A stretch of 17,726 nucleotides of DNA, from contig NZ_CAMKXG010000044.1 in assembly GCF_946477055.1 (NCBI RefSeq), forward strand, positions 1 to 17,726. The letters are read 5' to 3'. The stretch comes from Lonsdalea britannica. Its GTDB lineage: Bacteria; Pseudomonadota; Gammaproteobacteria; Enterobacterales; Enterobacteriaceae. Positions 1-7,026 of this stretch are shown here, piece by piece; position 1 is the stretch's first letter; every line of letters starts with the position of its first letter. Made by a program: the position numbers and the translations under genes. The notes under the pieces were generated by a model. The model did no database searches, was not told where the DNA came from, and saw nothing but the letters and a program-made list of their open reading frames with translations.

Positions 1-266
1 CATCTTTTCTTGTTTTCTCGATAACGATTCTCTTTGGTGTGAAGCATGCCGAAAAAAATAGCGTTTTGACTACCGCTCAATATTATTTCCCATGACAGCC
101 CATTTTCTTCCGATGAAAAAAACGAAACAAAATAGTCCCTGTTCGTCTATTTTTCTGTGAACAATTGACAATGCCAGTTCGTCAATGCGGGCACCCGGTG
201 GGTGTTATATCCCTCTCTTTCAGATAAATCCCGACATCGCCGCAGGGCATGAAAGGAGAAGTCGGA

Positions 267-341
267 ATGTTAATAACACTGGGGGGAGTTTCTATGTTTT
301 ACGTCGCGGCTACGCCAAGGCTGAAGGCCGTAAGAGTGTGA
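267..341 (+). CDS. Candidate 24-aa small ORF with strong Shine-Dalgarno
   Basis: ATG at 267 is preceded by AAAGGAGA (252-259), eight bases from the last G of the GGAG core to the start codon, which is an excellent spacing. The peptide begins MLITLGG, has a hydrophobic first half and a basic end (LKAVRV), and stops with TGA at 339-341, two bases before the hairpin at 343-364. I do not recognise the peptide. The only upstream promoter hint is TTGACA at 165-170 without a good -10 box. It could be a small membrane peptide, or a chance ORF in a spacer. The ribosome binding site and the terminator-like hairpin are the only support. Confidence 0.25.
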   Translation: MLITLGGVSMFYVAATPRLKAVRV

Positions 342-342
342 G

Positions 343-364
343 AAGCGGCCCGTCACGGCCGCTT
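343..364. terminator. Hairpin at the end of the wabH operon
   Basis: A perfect 8-bp stem, AAGCGGCC pairing with GGCCGCTT, closes a 6-base loop. It lies five bases beyond the wabH stop codon. There is no strong T run on either side: GCTTTG follows on the plus strand, and CTTCTCACACTC follows in the leftward transcript. It probably ends the waaQ-wabG-wabH transcript, and may also end any rightward transcript from the small ORF at 267. Confidence 0.5.
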
Positions 365-369
365 TGTCG

Positions 370-1491
370 TTATCGAGAGGACGAGTGGGACGGTCGATGC
401 GTCCCGAGAGCGAGATAGGCTGCGCATATGGCGTCGATACGGTAGCGCTCGAGCTGGGACTTATCGATTTCCGGCGGAGAGGCCAGTACCGATTTTAGCG
501 TTGCCGCCAGCGAGTCGTCGGACAACTCCGCCAGACCTTGGGCCAGCGGACCGGTTAGGATTTCTTCCGGCCCTCCGGGGCAGCGGGTGCTGACAACCGG
601 CGTTCCGCAACTCAACGCTTCAACCAGTACGTTGCCGAAGCCTTCGCTGTCAGAGCTCAATACCAGCAGGCGGGCATGGCGGATATAAGGGTAAGGGTTG
701 TCGCAGAATCCTTGAAAGATAACGCGGTCGGCCACGCCCAACTCGGTGGCCAGTTGTCGTATGCGTTGTACTTCCTCGTCCTTACCTTTACCCAGCAGCA
801 CCAGCGGTATCTCGATGCCGCTTAGCGCATAGGCGCGGATCAGGCGGTCATGGCGTTTATTGGGATGAAAGCGGCCGACGTGTACCAGATAATCTGTCCC
901 AGCGCGTTCGCACGGCTGGTCAGCGAGTGCGGCTATCGCCTCGAAATCAAACGGATTGTTGATAACCGCCGCATCTGACGGGCGTACCCGGAAGGCGTTT
1001 TGTAAATCCGACAGTACCGCCTGAGATACCGCAACGATATTGCGCTGCTGATAGACCCGCTGAATCTTAACGCGTTTAAACCAGCGGGAAAGGCCGGTTC
1101 GATGGCCGAGATAGGACGGGGAAAACATGCCGTGCAGGCAGAACCAGACGTTGTCGGGATTCAGCGCCCGGCTGCGGGACACAATACGGTCGGTCTTGTG
1201 CAGGTTTGACAACACCAGATCGAACGGCCCCTGCTGCGCTTGCGCACGTTGGATTGCCGTATCCAGCATGGCGGCGCGGCGGCGCAGCTCGGTGAGCTTG
1301 CGCCAGGGGGCGCGGCTATGGTCGGTGATTGTCTGATAATCCACGCCTTCCGGCACAGGGTATTCGCAGACGTCGCGCAGCGAAAAAAGCGAAACCTGGT
1401 GCTGTTGGGCGACGAAGCCCGCCGCTAGCGTCAACACCACTTTTTCTGCGCCGCCGCCGGGCAGACCGTCGATGATCATCAAGATACGCAT
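370..1491 (-). CDS. wabH: LPS core GT4 glycosyltransferase, WabH-like (GlcNAc transferase)
   Basis: This 373-aa family GT4 (GT-B fold) glycosyltransferase shows the N-terminal glycine loop GGGAEKVV (residues 12-19), the GRFHPNKRHD segment that starts the nucleotide-binding domain (206-215), and the EX7E motif formed by E283 and E291 in EGFGNVLVE, which contacts the sugar nucleotide. The overall sequence resembles Klebsiella WabH, which transfers GlcNAc onto the galacturonic acid added by WabG; WabN then removes the acetyl group. It acts at the cytoplasmic face of the inner membrane. ATG 1491 lies three bases after the wabG stop, so it is translated from the same leftward waaQ-wabG-wabH message. 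The C-terminal tail after residue 360 is Ser/Arg-rich and probably not structured. The GT4 assignment is certain; the acceptor comes from family resemblance and from the presence of wabG and wabN nearby. Confidence 0.86.
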   Translation of the reverse strand: MRILMIIDGLPGGGAEKVVLTLAAGFVAQQHQVSLFSLRDVCEYPVPEGVDYQTITDHSRAPWRKLTELRRRAAMLDTAIQRAQAQQGPFDLVLSNLHKTDRIVSRSRALNPDNVWFCLHGMFSPSYLGHRTGLSRWFKRVKIQRVYQQRNIVAVSQAVLSDLQNAFRVRPSDAAVINNPFDFEAIAALADQPCERAGTDYLVHVGRFHPNKRHDRLIRAYALSGIEIPLVLLGKGKDEEVQRIRQLATELGVADRVIFQGFCDNPYPYIRHARLLVLSSDSEGFGNVLVEALSCGTPVVSTRCPGGPEEILTGPLAQGLAELSDDSLAATLKSVLASPPEIDKSQLERYRIDAICAAYLALGTHRPSHSSSR

Positions 1492-1494
1492 GCG

Positions 1495-2622
1495 TTAGTC
1501 CAATAGGGTTTGATAGAGCGAGATCAGCTGCTGAGAAAGCTTCTGCGGCGACGCATCGATAATGCGCGCGCGCGCCGCGGCGCCCATGCGGCTGCCGGGT
1601 GCGGCGGCGGGCAGCGCCATCACGGCATCGGTCAGCGCCGGGATATCCAGCGCATCGCAGACGAAACCATTTTCGCCGCCCCGGATAAACTCCGATCCGC
1701 CGCAGGTGGTGGTTGTGATGACCGGCAGCCCGCAGGCCATCGCTTCCAGAATCACGTTGGGGAAGGGGTCGTAGAGCGTGGGGAGCAGCAGACCGTCGGC
1801 GGCATGATAGTAAGGCTGTGGATCTTTCTGCATACCGGTAAAGCGTACTCTCGACTCGCATCCCAGCGATGCGGCCAGCGCCCGGTATTGACGTTCCGCC
1901 TTATCCTGCCCGACAACGATCAGGTAGCGGTCCGTTCCGGCAATGGCCCGAATGGCCGCCGCCAGTCCTTTACGTTCGAAGCCGGAGCCGACGTAGACCA
2001 TCACACAGGCGTTTTGCGGCAGCGCAAGAGCGACGCGCATTGCCCGGCGCTGCGACTCTTCTGCGGGTAAAAATCGCGTGCTGTCGATGGCGTTGTAAAT
2101 CACGTGGATCTTGTCCGCACTGAGCCCGAAATCTTCGATAATTTCCTGTTTAATCAGCTCTGCGTTGCAGATGACCGCTTTTAGCTGCGGCGCCCGATAC
2201 ATCTCGCCTTCCGCCTGCATGACGTAGCGATGGAAGCGGTTGGAGAAGAGCAGCGGTTTTCGCCAGGCGGGTAGCAGACGCGCGCGCTGCATTAGCCAGC
2301 GACGATGAACGCCATCGCCAGCCCGATAAATGTCGCATCCTGCGATGCGCTCGTGACTTTGTACCAAATCGAACTGCTCTTGCTGCCACAGCGCGCGGGC
2401 GGCGTCGGCAAATCCACGCTCACGTCCGACTCGGGTCCAGTAGCGAGGATTACACAGGTGCAAATGCCAGTCCGGCTTTTTTTCACCCTGCCACTGACGC
2501 GTGATGACGTTCAGCTGTAAATCTTCCTCTTCCAGCGCTTCCAGCGCCCGGCTCACAAAGCGTTCTGCGCCGCCGTCCGGCCGATATTTCTGCCGCACGA
2601 TGGCGAGGCGAAAATGACTCAT
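1495..2622 (-). CDS. wabG: LPS core galacturonosyltransferase WabG (GT4)
   Basis: This 375-aa GT4 glycosyltransferase closely matches WabG, the enzyme reported in Klebsiella to add galacturonic acid to O-3 of heptose II. It is related to E. coli WaaG. The N-terminus has the WaaG/WabG signature VRQKYRPDGGAERF (residues 9-22). SHERIAGCD (89-97) and AGDGVHRRW (101-109) follow. The nucleotide-sugar site contains GSGFERKG (212-219), and the EX7E position is occupied by D285 and E293 in DPFPNVILE, as is usual in this subfamily. Its ATG overlaps the waaQ stop by four bases (ATGA), a sign of coupled translation. The galacturonate it adds supplies negative charge that stabilises the outer membrane in cores lacking heptose phosphates; no waaP or waaY gene is visible here. 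WaaG (glucosyltransferase) is the alternative name, but wabH and wabN nearby favour WabG. Confidence 0.88.
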   Translation of the reverse strand: MSHFRLAIVRQKYRPDGGAERFVSRALEALEEEDLQLNVITRQWQGEKKPDWHLHLCNPRYWTRVGRERGFADAARALWQQEQFDLVQSHERIAGCDIYRAGDGVHRRWLMQRARLLPAWRKPLLFSNRFHRYVMQAEGEMYRAPQLKAVICNAELIKQEIIEDFGLSADKIHVIYNAIDSTRFLPAEESQRRAMRVALALPQNACVMVYVGSGFERKGLAAAIRAIAGTDRYLIVVGQDKAERQYRALAASLGCESRVRFTGMQKDPQPYYHAADGLLLPTLYDPFPNVILEAMACGLPVITTTTCGGSEFIRGGENGFVCDALDIPALTDAVMALPAAAPGSRMGAAARARIIDASPQKLSQQLISLYQTLLD

Positions 2623-3686
2623 GATAGTTGTCTCCGTGCCGCGGCCGTGACCGCCTCGACGGGGATCAGGTCGAGATAGCGTTGTTGTGTCCCGGTATCG
2701 ATATCATCCGGGTCGGGTAGCGTGCCGTAGTCACCGGCCCAGATCACTTCTCCCGGCGCCTGCCAGGGACGCCAGAAGTGAAGTTTCGATGGGCCAAACA
2801 GAGCGATGCTGGGCGTTTGCAGGGCGGCGGCCATATGCATGGGAACGGAATCAACGCCCAAAAACAGGCGGGCATGGTCGATGAGCGCCGCCAGCTGGCG
2901 CAACGTCAGCTGGCCTGACAGCGAGACGACGCCTTCATCCGGACAGCGGGCGAGAATATTGGAGACCATCTGTTGTTCTTTAGCATCCGGTCCGGATGTC
3001 ACGACGACGGTGTGTCCGTCCTGTTGCAGTGCGGAAATCGCCGCCGCCATCTTCTCTTCGCTCCAGCACTTGAACAGCCAGCGGGAGGTGGGCTGGACGA
3101 CGATGTAGGGGCCGTCGACCTGCTGCTGTTGCAGCTTTTCCTGACACTGCGCCCAGTCTTCGGCGGTATAGCCCATCGTGACCTGCGTGCTGACGGAGGA
3201 CATCCCCAGCGGCGAGAGAATGGAGAGGTTTTGCTCCACGGTGTGCTGGTGCGCATGTTGCGCCGTGCTGGCCAACTCAGTGTGGCAATAGCGCCACAGC
3301 GGATGCTGACGTTTATTAAAGTCAAACCCCAACCGAATCGGCGCGCCGGTCAGTTTCGCTATCAAGGCGCTTCGCCACTGATCGGCCAGGTTGATAACGA
3401 GATCGTAGCGCTGATGACGCAGCTGGTTAATCAGCTGCCACTCTTTGCTGAGTTGAGTCCGCAGCCCCTGTTTTTTCCATTGGCGGTCGATGGCGAAAAT
3501 ACGATGGATGCGTGGATTGGCGGCCAGCATGTCCTGGGTTTCAAGGTACAGCAGCACATCGATTTGGGCGTCCGGATAGGTTTGACTCAGGGTGTTGATA
3601 ACCGGAGTGGTCAATAACATGTCGCCATGATGGCGAAATTTTATCAGCAGAATATGCCTGACGGCATGGGCTGTGGCGTGATTCAT
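2619..3686 (-). CDS. waaQ: LPS core heptosyltransferase III WaaQ (GT9)
   Basis: This 355-aa GT9 enzyme transfers the branch heptose III from ADP-heptose to heptose II of the inner core. It shows the GT9 N-terminal motif KFRHHGDMLL (residues 16-25, with D22 as the likely catalytic residue), INLADQWRSA (99-108), the WaaQ-specific QPTSRWLFKCWSEEK (198-212), and the C-terminal donor-site motif GVDSVPMHMAA (277-287). Length and sequence follow E. coli WaaQ throughout. The ATG at 3686 has only a weak ribosome binding site (GAGA, about 13 bases upstream). It is the first gene of the leftward waaQ-wabG-wabH operon and overlaps wabG by four bases. The promoter must lie in the 215-bp divergent region shared with wabN. 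Confidence 0.95.
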   Translation of the reverse strand: MNHATAHAVRHILLIKFRHHGDMLLTTPVINTLSQTYPDAQIDVLLYLETQDMLAANPRIHRIFAIDRQWKKQGLRTQLSKEWQLINQLRHQRYDLVINLADQWRSALIAKLTGAPIRLGFDFNKRQHPLWRYCHTELASTAQHAHQHTVEQNLSILSPLGMSSVSTQVTMGYTAEDWAQCQEKLQQQQVDGPYIVVQPTSRWLFKCWSEEKMAAAISALQQDGHTVVVTSGPDAKEQQMVSNILARCPDEGVVSLSGQLTLRQLAALIDHARLFLGVDSVPMHMAAALQTPSIALFGPSKLHFWRPWQAPGEVIWAGDYGTLPDPDDIDTGTQQRYLDLIPVEAVTAAARRQLS

Positions 3687-3803
3687 CAGCGGCGTTTCTC
3701 ATTGCAAGCAGAGGGCGATTTTAGATGACATCGCCATGAGTGGCTACTATTGATCCCCGGAGAACTTCGTTCGCCGTTTAACCTACGTAGCAATATGCGT
3801 AGT

Positions 3804-3809
3804 TACAAT
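3804..3809 (+). promoter_or_regulatory. Candidate -10 box for the wabN operon
   Basis: TACAAT matches the sigma-70 -10 consensus at five of six bases and sits in the only AT-rich part of the divergent spacer, 93 bases before the wabN start. No good -35 box is found 16-18 bp upstream (ACCTAC), so an activator may be needed. An imperfect repeat of CTACG/CGTAG (3784-3802) overlaps the spacer and could be a protein site. No clear leftward promoter for waaQ could be assigned. Confidence 0.3.
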
Positions 3810-3835
3810 AATTACTTTTCACGGCGACAAGAGCG

Positions 3836-3863
3836 GTTAAGGCTGCCCGCGTCACCGGCTTAA
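3836..3863 (+). promoter_or_regulatory. JUMPstart-like element in the wabN leader
   Basis: GTTAAG at 3836-3841 and GCTTAA at 3858-3863 are 16 bases apart. The classical JUMPstart element of polysaccharide operons, as I remember it, has GTTAAG and GCTTAA at the same spacing around the ops sequence GGGGCGGTAGCG. Here the inner 16 bases do not contain the GGTAG core, so RfaH recruitment through ops is doubtful. A further CTTAAC at 3868-3873 makes an inverted repeat with GTTAAG. It lies in the 5' leader of wabN, 38 bases before its ATG. It may be a degenerate JUMPstart or a chance match. Confidence 0.3.
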
Positions 3864-3901
3864 GTGACTTAACGTCCCCAGATTATCAGGCGGCAATTTC
3901 C

Positions 3902-4861
3902 ATGTGTAAACCAGCATTTATCATCACGATCGACACGGAAGGAGACAATCTTTGGCAAAATAATGACCGGATTACGACCAGGAATTCTCATTATTTGCCA
4001 CGGTTTCAGCAGCTCTGTGAACAATATGGTTTTAAGACGACCTGGCTGACAAATTACGAAATGGCCATAGACCCCGCCTACGTCGAGTTTGCCCGAGACG
4101 TCATCGCCCGAGATCAAGGAGAGGTGGGGATGCATCTGCATGCCTGGAATAATCCGCCTGAGTTTGATCTGACCGGGGATGATTGGCGCTATAAACCTTA
4201 TCTGATCGAATACCCCAAAGCGCTGATGCGACAGAAAATCGAGTACATGACGTCGTTACTCGAAGATACGTTCCAGCGCAAAATCCGGAGCCATCGTTCT
4301 GGCCGCTGGGCATTGAATGAAGACTACGTTCAGCTGTTGATGGAGTACGGCTATGAGATTGACTGTTCCGTCACGCCGCGGGTGAACTGGCGGTTTTCGT
4401 CGGGCGACCCGAACGGGCAAGGCGGCACCGACTACAGCCATTTCCCGCACCACGCTTACTTCATGGACCCGAATAACATTGCACAGCCGGGTAACTCCAC
4501 GTTGCTGGAAGTGCCAATGAGCATTCAGTACAAGCACAGTGGTTTTCTCAACGCGATGACCCAGATGTACGATCGCCTGCGCGGAAAACAGCGCAGCGCT
4601 TCCGTGAACTGGGTGAGGCCTAAAGGCGGCAACCTGCGCCAGATGGAGTCGGTGGTGGCAAAGACCCTGGAGGAGGGCAGTGACTATATTGAGTTCATGC
4701 TTCATTCGTCCGAACTTATGCCGGGAGGCAGCCCGACATTTTCTACTGAGCAACACATAGAGACTCTATATCGCGACCTGGACATGTTTTTCGCCTGGCT
4801 TGCGGACAAAGCGGAGGGGAAAACGTTGTCAGGATATTATCAGGAAATTAAGGCTGTTTAG
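3902..4861 (+). CDS. wabN: LPS core GlcNAc deacetylase WabN
   Basis: This 319-aa protein of the polysaccharide deacetylase superfamily resembles Klebsiella WabN, which converts the GlcNAc placed by WabH into glucosamine in the outer core. Visible motifs are TIDTEGD (residues 9-15, with D11 and E13 in the place of the NodB aspartates), MHLHAWN (77-83, with H78 and H80 as likely metal ligands), RSHRSGRW (129-136) and FMLHSSELMPGGSP (265-278, with H268 as the likely catalytic histidine). No signal peptide is present, consistent with action on the growing core in the cytoplasm. The ATG at 3902 has a weak ribosome binding site (AGG, about 11 bases upstream). Its TAG stop directly abuts the ATG of the next gene, so the two form an operon. 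It is transcribed away from wabH and wabG although it acts in the same step. Confidence 0.88.
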   Translation: MCKPAFIITIDTEGDNLWQNNDRITTRNSHYLPRFQQLCEQYGFKTTWLTNYEMAIDPAYVEFARDVIARDQGEVGMHLHAWNNPPEFDLTGDDWRYKPYLIEYPKALMRQKIEYMTSLLEDTFQRKIRSHRSGRWALNEDYVQLLMEYGYEIDCSVTPRVNWRFSSGDPNGQGGTDYSHFPHHAYFMDPNNIAQPGNSTLLEVPMSIQYKHSGFLNAMTQMYDRLRGKQRSASVNWVRPKGGNLRQMESVVAKTLEEGSDYIEFMLHSSELMPGGSPTFSTEQHIETLYRDLDMFFAWLADKAEGKTLSGYYQEIKAV

Positions 4862-5977
4862 ATGAAGAAAGGCTGGAAATTTAAACTCGTTGACCTGTTT
4901 TTACGGATGTACACCCGCAGTCATGGGCGGTTAAAACCCGCTCAGGATCTCGTCACTGAGAATTCGTTCTCTCACATCGTCATTTATTCTACGACCGCAC
5001 TGGGCGACCTGATGTTTAACACGCCGGCCATCCATGCGGTGCGCCAGCGCTTTCCGCAGGCGAAGATCACGCTGGTCGTGCATAAGAAGCTGGAAGCCTT
5101 CGTCGACGAGGGGAAAGACTGGCAGCACGTCGTATGCTGGAATACCAAAATCAAAACGGTTCCTCAGTTGGTTCGGGACATTCGCCAACTAGGTGAACCG
5201 GATTTGGCCATCATTCTGCATTCACACGATCCCTATGATTATCTGAGTGCCGTCATGTCGGGTGCGAAATATGTGCTGCGCGACAACTATATTGACGGGA
5301 TTGAGCTAATGGATCGCTGGCTGGCGGGGTATGTCATCGGATTTCGTGGCCATGTCATTCAACGCAAGCTGGAGTTGGTTTCCATGCTGGGCGCGGATAT
5401 CAGCGATATCAGCATGCGCGTTCCTTTTGCGGTGCCGTCGGTCGACAACATCGGGCGTGGAACGGTGATTGGTTTTCAGATGGGAGCCTCGACGTCTGAG
5501 CGGTGCTGGCCGGTGGAGAATTTCGCCGCGGTGGCTGAGCATTTTCTTGTGTCGGACCCGACTTGCAAGATCGCACTGACCGGCTGGGCGGGCGACAGTT
5601 CGCTGGTTGAACATCTGCTTCGACAGTTGGACCCTGCGCTGCATCATCGCGTCATCAATCATGTTGGTTCGTCCAGTCTTAAAGAACTCGCGGGGCTGCT
5701 CAAGGGTATGGATGTGTTAGTGACCGGGGACACGGGACCTTTGCACATCGCGATTGCACTCAGGGTGCCAACGGTGAGTCTGTTTGTGACCGCGGAGCCG
5801 CACAGCACTGGCCCGTATCAAGATCCCGAGCTGCACGATGTGATTTATGGCGCCACCAACAATCTCGCGATTCAACAGGGGGATGTGATGAAAGCGATCA
5901 CGCCGCAGCAGGTGATTGCCAAGGTACAGCGCCGTATCGAACGGATAAAGGTGACGGCGGACGACGTGACCCGCTAA
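4862..5977 (+). CDS. GT9 heptosyltransferase-like LPS core enzyme
   Basis: This 371-aa family GT9 protein has the N-terminal motif YSTTALGDLMFNTPA (residues 42-56, D49 in the position of the catalytic Asp of WaaC/WaaF) and the C-terminal donor-binding motif VTGDTGPLHIAIAL (287-300). QMGASTSERCWP (206-217) matches the phosphate-binding region of the family. About 35 residues precede the fold, rich in Lys/Arg and hydrophobic residues (KKGWKFKLVDLFLRMY), which could help it sit on the membrane. It is the fourth GT9 gene in the window, after waaQ, waaC and waaF, so it is likely an outer-core heptosyltransferase, comparable to those reported in Klebsiella, Serratia and Proteus cores. Donor and acceptor cannot be read from sequence. 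It starts on the base after the wabN stop, with no spacer, and ends before a strong terminator. Confidence 0.8.
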   Translation: MKKGWKFKLVDLFLRMYTRSHGRLKPAQDLVTENSFSHIVIYSTTALGDLMFNTPAIHAVRQRFPQAKITLVVHKKLEAFVDEGKDWQHVVCWNTKIKTVPQLVRDIRQLGEPDLAIILHSHDPYDYLSAVMSGAKYVLRDNYIDGIELMDRWLAGYVIGFRGHVIQRKLELVSMLGADISDISMRVPFAVPSVDNIGRGTVIGFQMGASTSERCWPVENFAAVAEHFLVSDPTCKIALTGWAGDSSLVEHLLRQLDPALHHRVINHVGSSSLKELAGLLKGMDVLVTGDTGPLHIAIALRVPTVSLFVTAEPHSTGPYQDPELHDVIYGATNNLAIQQGDVMKAITPQQVIAKVQRRIERIKVTADDVTR

Positions 5978-5983
5978 GCTAAG

Positions 5984-6010
5984 GCTGCTTGGCAGCAACG
6001 ACTGTCGTTG
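5984..6010 (+). repeat. Two abutting small hairpins after the GT9 gene
   Basis: GCTGC/GCAGC (5984-5988 with 5992-5996, loop of three) is immediately followed by CAACGA/TCGTTG (5996-6001 with 6005-6010, loop CTG). They lie between the GT9 stop codon and the main terminator. No T run follows either one. They may protect the 3' end of the wabN operon message from exonucleases. Confidence 0.45.
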
Positions 6011-6033
6011 ACGGTGCTTTCGGGTCAGTTAAA

Positions 6034-6060
6034 ACGCCCCTGACGGAAGTCGAGGGGCGT
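6034..6060. terminator. Bidirectional terminator between convergent operons
   Basis: ACGCCCCT pairs with AGGGGCGT, and the loop itself folds as GAC-GGAA-GTC, giving an 11-bp stem with one bulged G and a stable GGAA tetraloop. AAAA lies on its left and TTGTATTT on its right, so it has a T run in both directions. It ends the rightward wabN operon and the leftward GT2 gene, whose stop is at 6066. Confidence 0.9.
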
Positions 6061-6065
6061 TGTAT

Positions 6066-6917
6066 TTAGCGGGCCAGAAAACCGAACAGGTATCTAAACC
6101 ACCACATCGGTTTCCAGAGCGTATTTTTCTTACGCGCCGGCGGCGTGCGGTGGACGTTTTTCACGATGCTCCAGCTGAAGTTCAGGAACATCCTGCTGTG
6201 CCCAAACTCCTCGCCGTAGGTCTCGATCTCATGTTTCTTTTTATCATCGACGGGCGTGTTGGCTGAGAGATCGCGCTCCAGCGTGTGATAGGACTTATTG
6301 CGGTTCACATTCCTTTCTGAACACAAGTATTTCTTTGATAAATAACGCTGAATGGATCCGTGGTACTTCTGATATTTCACGAAGCGATAATCTTCCGCGC
6401 CGTAATTGCCCGCGAATTCCTCGTCGTAGCCGAAAAAGCGCATGAATCGGGCGCGGGACATAAAGAATAGGTTGGAGTGGCCTTTATAGATTTTCTGCGG
6501 GTTTTCCGGCGAGTTGCGATAGAGCTTAAAGAAGGTGCGTCCCGGATTGCGTCTGTCCGCCATGTAGCGCAGCGTATTTTCATGGATGATATGGTCGAGA
6601 TCGGTCATCACGATTTTATCGGACTTGGCGTAGAGGACGCCGAGGTTCCGTGCACCGGCCTGATTCCATGGAATGTTCTCGTTGATCTTGATCCAGATGA
6701 GGTTCAGGTTGAATTCGGGAATGTCGTAGCTGACCGGGGAGCCGTCGTCGACGATGACAAACTGGATGACATCCAGCAGCTCGGGGGAGTACTGCTCGTA
6801 CTCGCGCAGCAGTGAAGTAACGGATTCGATGTCGCTTTGGTTGCAATAAAAGTGAGTGACGTAGCTCAGTTTGATATGTGACTTATCAACCCTGTTAATT
6901 TCTCGAATATTTTCCAT
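6066..6917 (-). CDS. GT2 family glycosyltransferase, probable outer-core enzyme
   Basis: This 283-aa GT-A fold glycosyltransferase shows FVIVDDGSP (residues 53-61, the nucleotide-sugar binding Asp pair), GARNLGV (88-94), the metal-binding DxD form TDLDHI (105-110), and a C-terminal YDEEFAGNYGAEDYRF (164-179) with the ED motif typical of inverting GT2 enzymes. There is no membrane segment in the first 250 residues; the C-terminus is aromatic and basic (WWFRYLFGFLAR) and may bind the membrane. It is not WaaE, whose N-terminus differs. Its place between waaL and the wabN pair suggests that it adds a strain-variable outer-core sugar. It has its own promoter (6953-6980) and a terminator at 6034-6060, so it is transcribed alone. 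ATG 6917 has only a weak AGG upstream. Donor and acceptor are unknown. Confidence 0.78.
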   Translation of the reverse strand: MENIREINRVDKSHIKLSYVTHFYCNQSDIESVTSLLREYEQYSPELLDVIQFVIVDDGSPVSYDIPEFNLNLIWIKINENIPWNQAGARNLGVLYAKSDKIVMTDLDHIIHENTLRYMADRRNPGRTFFKLYRNSPENPQKIYKGHSNLFFMSRARFMRFFGYDEEFAGNYGAEDYRFVKYQKYHGSIQRYLSKKYLCSERNVNRNKSYHTLERDLSANTPVDDKKKHEIETYGEEFGHSRMFLNFSWSIVKNVHRTPPARKKNTLWKPMWWFRYLFGFLAR

Positions 6918-6952
6918 GATGGCCTGTATGTAATAATAATTTATCTAAAGTT

Positions 6953-6980
6953 ATTATATATTTGAAAACACCGTATGCAA
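6953..6980 (-). promoter_or_regulatory. Sigma-70 promoter of the GT2 gene
   Basis: On the minus strand, TTGCAT (6975-6980) and a perfect TATAAT (6953-6958) are separated by 16 bases. Transcription would start near 6946, leaving a leader of about 29 bases before the ATG at 6917. It lies just downstream of the waaL terminator, which explains why the GT2 gene needs its own promoter. Confidence 0.7.
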
Positions 6981-6986
6981 TGAAAA

Positions 6987-7020
6987 ACAGAATATCACCA
7001 TGACTTGAATGATATTCTGT
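6987..7020 (-). terminator. Terminator of waaL
   Basis: A perfect 10-bp inverted repeat, ACAGAATATC (6987-6996) and GATATTCTGT (7011-7020), closes a 14-base loop. In the leftward transcript it is followed by TTTTTC, the T run of an intrinsic terminator. It begins six bases after the waaL stop codon. Confidence 0.8.
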
Positions 7021-7026
7021 TTACCT

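Larger units (their letters stand above)
1..369. other. Gene-free left edge of the core locus
   Basis: No convincing long gene is visible in this stretch. It is AT-rich up to about base 180 and more GC-rich after that. It contains a TTGACA hexamer at 165-170 with no matching -10 box at 16-18 bp, a short CACCC/GGGTG stem-loop at 192-204, a 24-codon ORF and a hairpin, both listed separately. On the minus strand, bases 68-78 read GAGCGGTAGTC, which resembles the GGCGGTAG core of the ops element used by RfaH. Bases 1-3 would be an ATG on the minus strand, so a leftward gene could begin at the very edge, but there is no good ribosome binding site and no further sequence to test this. In related bacteria waaA and coaD lie beyond this side of the core locus; neither is in the window. 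Confidence 0.6.

Noticed and set aside
185..418. 77-codon plus-strand ORF at the left edge
   Set aside because: It has no ribosome binding site, runs through the terminator hairpin into the wabH 3' end on the opposite strand, and its composition is Arg-rich as expected of non-coding GC-rich frames.
2973..3617. 214-codon ORF antisense to waaQ
   Set aside because: waaQ is a clear conserved gene on the other strand; the antisense frame has no start signal or recognisable motif.
4256..4756. 166-codon ORF antisense to wabN
   Set aside because: His- and Arg-rich translation typical of an antisense shadow; wabN has clear deacetylase motifs on the plus strand.
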